From assembly GCF_018918075.1 (NCBI RefSeq), contig NZ_JAHLPW010000001.1, forward strand, positions 62,001 through 126,000: a stretch of 64,000 nucleotides of DNA, read 5' to 3'. The position numbers were made by a program, and so were the translations under genes. Below are positions 48,787 to 57,628 of this stretch, in pieces. Source of the stretch: Virgibacillus sp. MSJ-26 (GTDB lineage Bacteria; Bacillota; Bacilli; Bacillales; Amphibacillaceae). Numbering within the stretch: the first letter of the stretch is position 1; each line of letters starts with the position of its first letter. Below the pieces are notes generated by a model. That model searched no databases. It saw only the letters and a program-made list of their open reading frames with translations, and was not told where the DNA came from.

Positions 48787-50658
48787 TTGACAAAAAGTAG
48801 GATTATATCTGGCGTTTTTGGCATATTAGCAGGATTGCTTGTCGCGTTTGTCTTTTTTGCAGACTACGGTGGTCAAGAAACAGCAGAAGACCAAGCGGAT
48901 AACAAAAGTAAAGCTGAAAAAGTTTATGTACCTTATGGGGAACTTGACGATTATTACATGCTTGCCTCTGGCGGTCACTCAGGTCAACTTTTCGTTTATG
49001 GAATTCCGTCGATGAGAAAAATTAGAACAGTTCCAGTATTTACACCAGATCCAGCTACAGGATATGGCTATGACAAAGATACAAAAGAAATGCTTGATGG
49101 TTATACGTGGGGAGACTTCCACCATCCAGCTATTTCAGAAACAGAAGGCGAATATGATGGTGAATTTTTGTTCGCAAATGACGTGGGAAATAACCGTGTA
49201 GCTGCCGTTGATTTATCAACATTTCATACAACAGACATAATGAAATTACCGAACATGGGTGGCCCTCATGCCGGAGTGTTTGTCACTGAAAACACAGAAT
49301 ACATCGCTTTACCAACACGTTTCGCTCGCCCACTTGGCGGAGAATACGCATCCTTAGATAATTATGAAGAAGAGTATAAAGGTGTCGTATCCATGACTAC
49401 CTTCGACCGTGAGAAACAAGAATTTGATTTAGCCTATCAAATTATGCTTCCACCATGGTCTTATGATTTATCAGACGCAGGTAAGAAAATGTCAGGCGAT
49501 TGGATTGTCATGACAACGTACAACACAGAATTTGCAACAACTAATCTTGAAATCAATGCCTCACAAAATGACCGTGACTATATCGTTTTAATTAACTGGA
49601 AAAAACTCGAGAAAGAAGTCGCGGATGGTAATTACAATGAAGTCAATGGAGCAAAAATGATTGACCCACGCGACCATAAAGGCGCTATTTATGCAGTACC
49701 TGTCGCTAAATCACCACATGGCGTAGATGTTACCCCTGATGGAGAACGTTTCATCGCAGCCGGGAAACTTGCCCCATTAATGACGGTCTTCTCATTTGAA
49801 GAAGCCTTTAGCGCTATTGAAGAAGAAGATTTCAAAGAAGAAAAATTTGGTATTCCAATTTTACCATACGACCGCGTCATGGAACGTGAAGTTGACCCAC
49901 CAGGCGCACTTGGACCACTTCATACTCAATTTGACGATAGAGGAAATGCTTACAACACCATGTTTATTTCATCTGAAATCGTCAAATGGAATATCGATTC
50001 AGGTGAAGTCATTGACCGTATACCAAACTACTATTCACCAGGACATGCCGCAGCATCCCAAGGTGATACCGTGGACCCTAAAGGGGATTGGATTGTCGGA
50101 CTTAACAAACTATCAAAAGATAATTTCTTATCAGTCGGACCATCACACCCTGAATCAATGGACTTGATTGATATCTCTGGTGAGAAAATGGAACACATCA
50201 TGGCCGTACCGGTCGACCCTGAGCCCCACTACGCGCAAATCGTAGAAAGGGATAAGATCAATCCTATCAAGCTCTATGAAAAAGATGAAGACCGTGAAGA
50301 TTCCGTCTGGAAAAAAGAAGATGCCCACATCGTACGAGACGGCGATGAAGTTCATGTTTACGGCATAGCCATGCGTTCTCGCTTCGTATTCGACGCTGAA
50401 GCCGAACGCCCAGACGTCGTCGAAGTCAAAGAAGGCGATCATGTATACTTCCACATGACAAATATTGACCTTGACCAAGACATCACACACGGATTTGGCA
50501 TCAATGATTATGACCTTAACTTTGAAGTCCAACCAGGTCAGACAAGCACACTCGACTTCGTAGCCGACAAAACCGGAACCTATCCAATATATTGCACCAA
50601 CTTCTGCTCAGCACTGCACCAAGAAATGAGCGGTTACTTACTTGTCGAACCGAAGTGA
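48787..50658 (+). CDS. nosZ: Nitrous oxide reductase, clade II (Sec-type)
   Basis: Copper enzyme reducing N2O to N2 outside the membrane. A seven-bladed propeller supplies CuZ histidines, seen in DFHHPA, GGPHAG, KSPHGVD, PLHTQFD and SPGHAA. The C-terminal cupredoxin domain has the CuA motif CTNFCSALHQEMSGYL. The N-terminus is a single hydrophobic helix without twin arginine, so it uses Sec and stays anchored, the clade II pattern. TTG 48787 has AGGAGGTG 6-7 nt upstream; GTG 48778 overlaps it. About 623 aa. Confidence 0.95.
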   Translation: MTKSRIISGVFGILAGLLVAFVFFADYGGQETAEDQADNKSKAEKVYVPYGELDDYYMLASGGHSGQLFVYGIPSMRKIRTVPVFTPDPATGYGYDKDTKEMLDGYTWGDFHHPAISETEGEYDGEFLFANDVGNNRVAAVDLSTFHTTDIMKLPNMGGPHAGVFVTENTEYIALPTRFARPLGGEYASLDNYEEEYKGVVSMTTFDREKQEFDLAYQIMLPPWSYDLSDAGKKMSGDWIVMTTYNTEFATTNLEINASQNDRDYIVLINWKKLEKEVADGNYNEVNGAKMIDPRDHKGAIYAVPVAKSPHGVDVTPDGERFIAAGKLAPLMTVFSFEEAFSAIEEEDFKEEKFGIPILPYDRVMEREVDPPGALGPLHTQFDDRGNAYNTMFISSEIVKWNIDSGEVIDRIPNYYSPGHAAASQGDTVDPKGDWIVGLNKLSKDNFLSVGPSHPESMDLIDISGEKMEHIMAVPVDPEPHYAQIVERDKINPIKLYEKDEDREDSVWKKEDAHIVRDGDEVHVYGIAMRSRFVFDAEAERPDVVEVKEGDHVYFHMTNIDLDQDITHGFGINDYDLNFEVQPGQTSTLDFVADKTGTYPIYCTNFCSALHQEMSGYLLVEPK

Positions 50659-50770
50659 TATAATTCGGGACAATCCGAAGATAGCTCACGAACCAAAAAA
50701 GATGGTCGAATAAGAAACGTCACGCATCAAGCGTCCCTACGGCTTACCCATCGCCCGTGGGTAGCTGCGC

Positions 50771-51070
50771 CGCGCGAGTTGGTCCAGATCCCGCGCGACT
50801 GGTAGCATTTCTCGCGCGAGTTGACCCGGCTTCCGCGCGACTGGTAGCATTTCCCGCGCGAGTTGACCCGGCTTCCGCGCGCCCGGTAGCATTTCCCGCG
50901 CGAGTTGATCCGGCTTCCGCGCGACTGGTAGCATTTCCCGCGCGAGTTGTCTCGGCCCCCGCGCGCCCGGTAGGTGTTCTCGCGCGAGTTGGTCCAGATC
51001 CCGCTCGCCCGAACAGCATTCCCACGCGAGTTGCCGGAATCATGGTCCGAGTAGTAGCTCGGGCCTGTCG
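50771..51070. repeat. GC-rich tandem array, about 7 units of 42 nt (2 x 21)
   Basis: CGCGCGAGTT begins at 50771, 50813, 50855, 50897, 50939 and 50981, with CACGCGAGTT at 51023, all 42 nt apart. Each unit is two 21-nt halves, one GCGCGAGTTG-type and one GCGCGACTGG-type. Both strands stay open for about 100 codons because 42 is divisible by 3; no gene features accompany these frames. It sits inside the nos cluster, between nosZ and the nosB-like gene. A fragment of the large dispersed repeat follows at 51130-51165. Confidence 0.9.
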
Positions 51071-51226
51071 GGTGGGCGTTTTAGAGGCACATCACAGGCA
51101 ACAGGAAGGAACTATGAAATTTTTATAGCCCACGGAAAGCGACGTATTTTTTCTGTAGCGGTGAGAAACAACCAAAAACAATCGCAATCCAGTTTCATAA
51201 TCTGAGCCATGAAGGAGTGAATCAAC

Positions 51227-51793
51227 ATGGCAAAAAAGAAATTATCACATATATCAATAATCAGTTTAATCATAGCGGCCATTCTCTTAGTCATCTCCAT
51301 TTTTGTTCCGTGGTGGCGGATGGATTTCTTTGCGCCGCAATATCCGGAAGGGCTCGATATCATCGTCTATCCGTATACTCTTGCAGGCGATATCGAAATC
51401 GTCAATGGCCTCAATCACTATATCGGCATGGAACTTTTCAGCAATGAAAGTTTTCCAGAATTAGCTTTTATGCCGTATATCGTTGGCGGGTTTGCCTTAC
51501 TTACTCTAATTGTTGCATTATGGCGCAAGAAATCTGCTTTATACGGCCTGATTACACTTTTCGTTATTGGTGGCGCTGTAGGTATTTGGGATATGTATCG
51601 TTGGTTGAGAGAATTTGGTACCAATCTCGATCCCACTGCACCCATTGATTTAGAACCATTTGTTCCGCCCATTATCGGGGAAAATATCATAGCAAACTTT
51701 GTGACCTATAGTTATTTTTCAACTGGTGCCTATATTCTGCTCGCTGTATTCTTATTAATGATTTTCCCATTATGGAAGGATAGAAAAAAATGA
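51227..51793 (+). CDS. Membrane protein of the nos cluster (NosB-like)
   Basis: 188 aa with four predicted membrane helices; the first extracytoplasmic loop is long and contains WWRMDFFAPQYPEGL and VNGLNHYIGMELF. Position directly after nosZ and before nosD matches nosB of clade II clusters, whose product is a polytopic protein required for N2O reductase activity or maturation. GAAGGAG precedes the ATG. The stop overlaps nosD by 4 nt. The family link is by context and topology, not by a motif I can verify. Confidence 0.6.
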   Translation: MAKKKLSHISIISLIIAAILLVISIFVPWWRMDFFAPQYPEGLDIIVYPYTLAGDIEIVNGLNHYIGMELFSNESFPELAFMPYIVGGFALLTLIVALWRKKSALYGLITLFVIGGAVGIWDMYRWLREFGTNLDPTAPIDLEPFVPPIIGENIIANFVTYSYFSTGAYILLAVFLLMIFPLWKDRKK

Positions 51794-53145
51794 GAAAACA
51801 TTCTCCCTTACAAATAACTGGATGGGTGATATTGAGTCTTATGATCCTTTTATTTATTACACCTTTACCGACATTAGCGGCTGAAGAAGGATCCTTGCAA
51901 CAGCTAATCGACGCCACACCAGCCAACGGAGAACTTAAACTTGAAGGAAAGGTGTACAAAGGAAATATTGACATCACTAAGCCCATTACAATCATCGGAC
52001 AAAAAGGAACCGAAATTCACGGAGAAGGTGACAACAACGTCATCACCATTCACGCTTCCGACACGACCATCGACTCGGTCACTATTAAGTATGGTGGACT
52101 CAGCCGTGACTCCGAAGAGGAATTTTCAGGAGTACGTGTCATGGGAGAGAACAACGTCTTAAAAAATTTAACGATATCTGATATTTACCATGGTATTTTT
52201 CTAACAAAATCCAAACAGACGACAATTAAAAACTCACATATCACAGGTCAAGGTGAAGGCAAACTCGGAGATCAAGGAAATGGCATTCATATCGCCAGGT
52301 CGTCGGGAAGTAACATCATCGAAGACAACAAAATCCAAAACACACGCGATGGTATCTTCGTCGAATACTCAAATAACAACGAGATTAATAGAAATACCGT
52401 GACGCACACACGGTACGGCCTGCATTATATGTATTCCAATGATAATCATTTCTCTGATAATCATTTTAACAATAATCTCGGTGGAGCGGCCATCATGCAT
52501 TCGGATCATATTTTACTAGAAAATAATGAGTTTTCTTATAACCAAGGCTCTCGTTCATTTGGCTTACTCATTCAAGCCAGTCGTGATATTGAAGTGTATG
52601 ACAACCAATTTCACCTTAATCAACGTGGGCTTTATTTGGAACAATCAACAAGCAATCGGATTGAAGACAATGATATTTTCCATAATCAAATTGGCGTTGA
52701 AATATGGGCCTCATCAACCGCTCATGTATTCATAAAAAATGCCTTCAATAAAAATAATTCTGATGTCGTTGCCATAGGCGGTTATATGGGGAACGAATGG
52801 TTTGAAAATGGGGTCGGAAACTATTGGAATAAACCGATGTTTGATTTAAATCAAGATGGTGTCGGTGACTCGACATTCCAATACACATCTTCACTCGCCA
52901 ATCTACTAGAAGATAATGAGCTGGCCTATCTCTTTTTAAGCAGTCCAGCTATCAATATATACGAAAAAATGAACGCTATGTTCAGTAACAATCAAATCAT
53001 GGCTGAAGATGAATACCCACTCATGCCAGAACAAAAACCATTATCAATTTATACGGTGGGACTTATCATCATCGCAGTTTTTAGCTTAATTTACGTCTAT
53101 GGAAGGAGTCGGAAAAAATGGCCTATATTTGGAAGGAATGGTTAG
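51790..53145 (+). CDS. nosD: Copper-site maturation protein NosD
   Basis: Exported 451-aa right-handed beta-helix protein with a signal peptide (about 1-30) and many NosD/CASH repeats, such as NGIHIARSSGSNIIEDNKI and TRYGLHYMYSNDNHFSDN. A C-terminal membrane helix (TVGLIIIAVFSLIYVY) anchors it. With the NosF/NosY ABC complex it assembles the CuZ sulfide-copper centre. Overlaps both neighbours, indicating coupled translation. Confidence 0.93.
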   Translation: MRKHSPLQITGWVILSLMILLFITPLPTLAAEEGSLQQLIDATPANGELKLEGKVYKGNIDITKPITIIGQKGTEIHGEGDNNVITIHASDTTIDSVTIKYGGLSRDSEEEFSGVRVMGENNVLKNLTISDIYHGIFLTKSKQTTIKNSHITGQGEGKLGDQGNGIHIARSSGSNIIEDNKIQNTRDGIFVEYSNNNEINRNTVTHTRYGLHYMYSNDNHFSDNHFNNNLGGAAIMHSDHILLENNEFSYNQGSRSFGLLIQASRDIEVYDNQFHLNQRGLYLEQSTSNRIEDNDIFHNQIGVEIWASSTAHVFIKNAFNKNNSDVVAIGGYMGNEWFENGVGNYWNKPMFDLNQDGVGDSTFQYTSSLANLLEDNELAYLFLSSPAINIYEKMNAMFSNNQIMAEDEYPLMPEQKPLSIYTVGLIIIAVFSLIYVYGRSRKKWPIFGRNG

Positions 53146-53918
53146 AACAAGTACGAGGTAAAGGACTATGGATCGGCGTTGGCATGCTGATGCTTGCATC
53201 CATTTTTCTCATCGCTGAAGCCCGTAGTTATCCAACAGATTTAGGATTTGAAGCACTCCTTCTTTCCATGTTTGATATTAATGTTTATTTTATTCCTCTC
53301 TTTGGAATGTTTCTCGCGTCATTTTCTATTTACCAGGAAAAAGAACTGAAAACAGCGATGATTCTACTTACGAAAAGAGAATCCTATCTCAGTTTCTTCC
53401 TAAAAAAATCACTCGCCGTCCAACTATCATTAATCAGTACTTTTATCGGGGCTTATCTCATCTTAGCTGTCTTTATGAAAGGATTTCTCGTATTCCATGT
53501 GACAAGCTTTTTGTACTTTTTACTCATCATGACTATCTTTTTAGTTATCTTTATTCAACTCGGTTTACTCCTTGGAAGCATTGCAAAAACGAGAATGCAG
53601 TTGATTGGTATCAATATTATTATATGGTTTTTAGTCGTCTTTTTAATCGACCTTATTTTTTTATACTATTTACCAGCCGTTACCTATCAAAATGTCGAAG
53701 TATTTTCTTGGATCTATTTCCTGGACCCAATTCACACGATGCGATTCTTTTTAGAAACGACATTCGATCTCTTTTCACTAAGCCACTTATCACAACTGAT
53801 GGAAAAGTTTCTAGTTATGGACATTTGGAAATTCGTCCTGATCAACACACTTATTTGGCCGTTTCTATTTACAGTATCAGCCTTACTTTTCCATACCAAA
53901 GGAGCGAAACATGACTAA
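53118..53918 (+). CDS. nosY: ABC transporter permease NosY
   Basis: 266-aa permease with six hydrophobic helices, starting MAYIWKEWLEQVRGKGLWIG, a typical NosY-type N-terminal amphipathic stretch, and containing the LDPIHTMRFF segment. Overlaps nosD by 28 nt. Works with NosF to move a sulfur species or transmit energy for CuZ assembly. Confidence 0.9.
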   Translation: MAYIWKEWLEQVRGKGLWIGVGMLMLASIFLIAEARSYPTDLGFEALLLSMFDINVYFIPLFGMFLASFSIYQEKELKTAMILLTKRESYLSFFLKKSLAVQLSLISTFIGAYLILAVFMKGFLVFHVTSFLYFLLIMTIFLVIFIQLGLLLGSIAKTRMQLIGINIIIWFLVVFLIDLIFLYYLPAVTYQNVEVFSWIYFLDPIHTMRFFLETTFDLFSLSHLSQLMEKFLVMDIWKFVLINTLIWPFLFTVSALLFHTKGAKHD

Positions 53919-53935
53919 GATTGGAGGGATGACAC

Positions 53936-54610
53936 ATGCAAACAATGATTCAAATAGACGACATATCCCATGCCTATGACAAAAAGATCGTCTTACACAA
54001 CATTCATTTATCGATTGAAAAAGGTGAACGTTGCGCCTTAGTCGGACGAAATGGTGCCGGAAAATCAACCCTAATCCACCTGTTGCTTAACATCATGCCA
54101 CTCAAGAAAGGAAAAATAACTCTCGCCGGACATCCAAACAAAAAGCAAACATGGAAACAGTTCGTCTCCTACTTACCCGAAAAATTCGATCTCTATCCCC
54201 ATCTAAGTGGATACGAAAACATGCAATTTTTCGCAACACTCAGCAACAAGAAAATCGAACCAGATAAAATCAACGAAAAACTCAAACTCGTCTCACTCTG
54301 GAACGCAAAGGATGCCCAAGTCAAAGGCTACTCCAAAGGCATGCTTCAGCGTCTCGGACTCGCCATCATGCTTTATTACGACACAGACATCATCATACTA
54401 GACGAACCAACAAGCGGCCTCGATCCAATTGGCCGCGCAGATATATTAAAAATTATCACATCACTAACTGGAAAAACCATTTTAATGGCCTCACATCATA
54501 TGTCGGAAATCGAGCAAGTATGCACGCATGTCGCTTATTTAGACGACGGCAAAATGACTAAATACGATATAGAAGACTTCCTAGTCAAATATAAAGAGGG
54601 GGCAATGTAA
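53936..54610 (+). CDS. nosF: ABC transporter ATPase NosF
   Basis: 224-aa ATPase: Walker A GRNGAGKST, signature YSKGMLQRLGLA, Walker B IIILDEPTSGLDP, followed by the H-loop ASHHMSE. Partner of NosY. It ends directly at the next gene (0 nt gap). The order nosD-Y-F differs from the more usual nosD-F-Y. Confidence 0.93.
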   Translation: MQTMIQIDDISHAYDKKIVLHNIHLSIEKGERCALVGRNGAGKSTLIHLLLNIMPLKKGKITLAGHPNKKQTWKQFVSYLPEKFDLYPHLSGYENMQFFATLSNKKIEPDKINEKLKLVSLWNAKDAQVKGYSKGMLQRLGLAIMLYYDTDIIILDEPTSGLDPIGRADILKIITSLTGKTILMASHHMSEIEQVCTHVAYLDDGKMTKYDIEDFLVKYKEGAM

Positions 54611-54976
54611 TTGAAACGTAGATTACTAATTTTCGCTATCACTTTCTTAGGACTTATTATGCTGACAAGCTGCGGTTCATCGCCGGAATTTAAGGTGGAC
54701 ACCGCTCCAAAATATAAAGTAGACGTCACCTATCCTATCATCTTGAGCGCTACCGAAAATGGCGACGCGGTGACAGGATTGGATATCGTCGCTACGCTTG
54801 AAATGGCTAAGATGGATCACGGGGTCATAAAGGTTAAGTTTGAAGATAATGGTGACGGCACGTATACAGGTGAGGTTGAGCTTCCGATGGGTGGCGAGTG
54901 GATTGCAAATGTCGAAGCAGAACAAGACGGAAAAACTTATGATGACATGCTGACGTTTGATGTGAAAGAAGAATAG
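54611..54976 (+). CDS. FixH/YtkA-like lipoprotein of the nos cluster
   Basis: 121 aa with lipobox MLTSC (Cys near residue 21) and a small beta-sandwich domain (KVDVTYPIILSATENGDAVT, GDGTYTGEVELPMGGEWI) resembling the YtkA/FixH family often linked to copper handling. A TTG start directly follows the nosF stop. It occupies the place where nosL usually lies, so it may deliver or bind copper outside the membrane; this is inference. The NosL CxM-type site is not present. Confidence 0.7.
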   Translation: MKRRLLIFAITFLGLIMLTSCGSSPEFKVDTAPKYKVDVTYPIILSATENGDAVTGLDIVATLEMAKMDHGVIKVKFEDNGDGTYTGEVELPMGGEWIANVEAEQDGKTYDDMLTFDVKEE

Positions 54977-55011
54977 CGGATTAAATTTTGTTAGTGAAGG
55001 AGGGGTTTTTT

Positions 55012-55707
55012 ATGAAAAATAGGAGATGGTTGACGCTACCATGCTTGCTTCTCGTCGTCTTTTTACTCGCTTCGTGTGCAAGCGATGCAGACAGTAACGA
55101 AGCGGTTGATAAGGAAGTAGAGAACCAAGCAGCTGATGAAAGTAATCAGGAAGAAGGCTCTGAAAGCATTGTCACTATTGACGGTGAGGACATGACACGT
55201 GATGATTTGGCCTTTTATACGTTAATGGATAAAATTAAAATAGAATTAAATCGGGCTGAAGATGAGGAAGATTTGGCTGGTGAAGAACTCGCTGATAAAA
55301 ATGCGTACTGGGACGAGCAACTTGCTCAATACGAGAATGTTAACATTGGCCTTCAAAGCATGATTGAAATCAAATCGATGTCTCTTCTCGCCCAAGAAAA
55401 AAACTACTCCGTTCCCGATGAAAAGTTGGAAGTGAAAGTGGAAGACTTCGAGAAGCAAACTGAGGGAAATGAAGCGGTGGCTCAGCTTATTCAAGAGTAC
55501 GGTGAAAAGGATTACCATTACCATCTACGTGAGTATGTCCGTGAATCCACTTTAAGAGATCGTGTTGCCGAAGACCTGAGTGATGATATTGCTGAAGAAA
55601 ACCCTGACGCCTCAGAAATCGAGCGTAATTTTCTATTAAACGATGAATTTGAAGACTTGTTCATGGATCAACTTGCTTCTCTTGAAGTGGAAATACATTT
55701 GGAGTAG
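55012..55707 (+). CDS. Lipoprotein with SurA/trigger-factor-like helical domain
   Basis: 231 aa with lipobox LLASC (Cys near residue 20), an acidic linker, then a helical domain beginning VTIDGEDMTRDDLAFYTLMD. The arrangement resembles the N-terminal chaperone half of SurA/PrsA lipoproteins but without a rotamase domain. ATG 55012 follows GGAGGGG. As the last gene of the nos run, it may chaperone exported NosZ or NosD; this is inference. Confidence 0.65.
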   Translation: MKNRRWLTLPCLLLVVFLLASCASDADSNEAVDKEVENQAADESNQEEGSESIVTIDGEDMTRDDLAFYTLMDKIKIELNRAEDEEDLAGEELADKNAYWDEQLAQYENVNIGLQSMIEIKSMSLLAQEKNYSVPDEKLEVKVEDFEKQTEGNEAVAQLIQEYGEKDYHYHLREYVRESTLRDRVAEDLSDDIAEENPDASEIERNFLLNDEFEDLFMDQLASLEVEIHLE

Positions 55708-55735
55708 CGCGGATAACTATTATGAGGTCATCGTA

Positions 55736-55771
55736 AAAACAGCTTTAACCTATTTGGGTGGCTGTTTTTTT
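55736..55771 (+). terminator. Intrinsic terminator of the nos operon
   Basis: AAAACAGC pairs with GCTGTTTT across a loop, followed by TTT. Confidence 0.85.
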
Positions 55772-55775
55772 GCTT

Positions 55776-55806
55776 ACCAGGAAACTATAGTATTAAAACT
55801 TCTGTG
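55776..55806 (+). repeat. Dispersed short repeat, copy 3
   Basis: CAGGAAACTATAGTATTAAA followed by ACTTCTGTGGATA matches the copies at 12681 and 34348, again just after a terminator. Confidence 0.6.
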
Positions 55807-55894
55807 GATAAAAGAGGATGGGACATAAGTATTTTAGTTAATGTAAAAGCGAACGTATTAAAGTATATTTTTTTTAATATACACTTTTAAAATC

Positions 55895-56150
55895 AGCGTA
55901 GGAAAAATACGTAGACTCCTTGAAAAAGAAAACCACTTTTTCTGCGTGCGATGAATCGCTGTCGAAGTATTCCTTGTCCAGCAGGATGAAAAGCTTAGAT
56001 GAGACCCCGCAGAGCGTCATGAATGATGGAAGGCTAAATTCGCGACGTCCTGTCGCAACGCCTTCATGACCAACATCCTGTTGGCCCGAGGCTCATCAGC
56101 GCCTGCGGAAAGCGAAGTATTTTTCCGAAGCGAATAATGCTCGCTTAAAA
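55895..56150. repeat. Large dispersed intergenic repeat, copy 2 (inverted relative to copy 1)
   Basis: AATGATGGAAGGCTAAATTC, GCGACGTCCTGTCGC, GCCTTCATGACCAACATCCT and GTTGGCCCGAGGCTCATCAG match the reverse complement of 44016-44260. It ends GCGGAAAGCGAAGTATTTTT, a sequence common between genes in Bacillaceae. Confidence 0.85.
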
Positions 56151-56209
56151 TTGTTCGTCTTTTAATTACTAATACTTAGTTTTGTCCCAGCCTCGATATA
56201 AAGAGATTT

Positions 56210-57091
56210 TTACATTTTCTGTTTCTTATTCGCATGATAAATTCTCCACTTAGACAAATCCATATCGGCTTTCAGAATACCACTTGCCGGGAAAACAAAA
56301 CGGGTAGGTTTACTCGTGTTAGCCTTAATAACTAAGTTTTCCAGTCGAAACGTGCCGCTTGCGACAACATCCTTATTCGCGTCCATCACTTCAAGTGGAA
56401 CCTGTTTAAGAATGATATTTCGTGGCGTCCCATTACGTATCAAAAGAATAGCGACCAGACTGCCGTTATCATCTTTACGAACTGATAAACCCGTAAATTT
56501 CACTTCATCTCGTCCAAGTGGAGGAGAATCTTCAATAAGTTTTTTCAATTTTCGCTTTATGAAAGGAGACGGCTTGATCCCTGTCGTGTTCGACAAATCG
56601 AGACGGTGCGGGTCATGTGACTCATTTTTTTTCTCAAATGCGAGCGACCAAGAGCTGAGGTCAATCATTCCCTCATGATTTGACTTGACGTTCACTGATT
56701 TGCCAGTCTTTCCAAGAAAAGAATCCTGAGGGAAAATAAACGTCCAAGGTCTAGCTGAATTCGGTGGTAAACTGCCTAACTCCTGCAAATCAAAAACGTG
56801 CCTCGCCACAGGACGCCCTGCAGAATCAATTAATAGAACAGGCACTTTTTTTAGGCGAATCTCTTTTTGAACCGTGCTTCGAATGAGTGCTTTAATCTCT
56901 ACTTTCCCGTCACCTCGTCTTAATTCCATACCGTACATTGAAAGTTGGTTGCTATTTAATAGAGGACTTTCCTGATTATGTCTTTCGTAAAACTCATGTG
57001 ACTCGGCGGATATCGGCTGATTCGGTAAAATAGATAATTCCGTAGAAAATTTCTTATTATCACGTTCAAACTCTCCCGTATGCCTCATCAT
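56210..57091 (-). CDS. SLAP-domain protein (accessory Sec S-layer assembly type)
   Basis: 293 aa, no signal peptide, with two related beta-rich repeats. Each ends in a PxTFIFP-like motif (ARPWTFIFPQDSF; SKPTRFVFPASGI) preceded by a KVPVLLID / KQVPLEVMD strand. This is the SLAP pattern of Bacillaceae proteins linked to an accessory SecA2-type S-layer system. The ATG at 57091 has GGGGAGGG upstream; an ATG at 57118 would precede that ribosome site. The partner export genes are not in this window. Confidence 0.7.
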   Translation of the reverse strand: MMRHTGEFERDNKKFSTELSILPNQPISAESHEFYERHNQESPLLNSNQLSMYGMELRRGDGKVEIKALIRSTVQKEIRLKKVPVLLIDSAGRPVARHVFDLQELGSLPPNSARPWTFIFPQDSFLGKTGKSVNVKSNHEGMIDLSSWSLAFEKKNESHDPHRLDLSNTTGIKPSPFIKRKLKKLIEDSPPLGRDEVKFTGLSVRKDDNGSLVAILLIRNGTPRNIILKQVPLEVMDANKDVVASGTFRLENLVIKANTSKPTRFVFPASGILKADMDLSKWRIYHANKKQKM

Positions 57092-57189
57092 TAAGAACCC
57101 TCCCCATCGAAAAATCATCTAACCCAATTGTAACATAAGTCGAAAATAACTGAATATATTATCAAGTCAAATGTTATTCTTACAAATTA

Positions 57190-57345
57190 TGTTGCTCAGC
57201 TCGCCCGGTGTATGGGCACTCGGTCCATAATCTCCTCATTCGATCGCCAGCCAGCATCGCCCACTCGGTCAACAACTCCCCCCACCTCCAGCCCGAAATT
57301 TCTCCAACTCCCACGATTCCCATCCGCATGCCCACCACGATCCTA
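57190..57345. repeat. Degenerate 20-25 nt CACTCGGTC repeat block
   Basis: CACTCGGTCC at 57217, CATTCGATCG at 57237 and CACTCGGTCA at 57262, within a C-rich stretch, correspond to the 21-nt units at 47890-48040 but are more decayed. The remaining DNA to 57628 is AT-rich and should hold the permease promoter; none is clear. Confidence 0.55.
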
Positions 57346-57628
57346 TATTATCAAACTTTATTAAAATTAAACGTTTAAGTTATCTCATTTCGTGGTAAAC
57401 AATTATAATTTGTAAAACGAAAGCGAGGGAGTTAGCGATTTAATTATCTCAATAAAAAGTCCCATAACCAAGGTTTCGATCTGAATAATCTACTTACTCA
57501 AACAAAACATATAATCAAAACTTCAATGACAACCAAATCAAATTTTAAAAAATCTACCATTCGTACACACTCAAAAAAGATATTTAAATAAAATAACTTA
57601 AAACAATAAGGGAGTCGAGCATTTAAGT

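Noticed and set aside
50744-51128. Repeat-protein genes on both strands
   Set aside because: Open frames arise from a 42-nt period in GC-rich DNA; no ribosome site, and opposite-strand frames are equally open.
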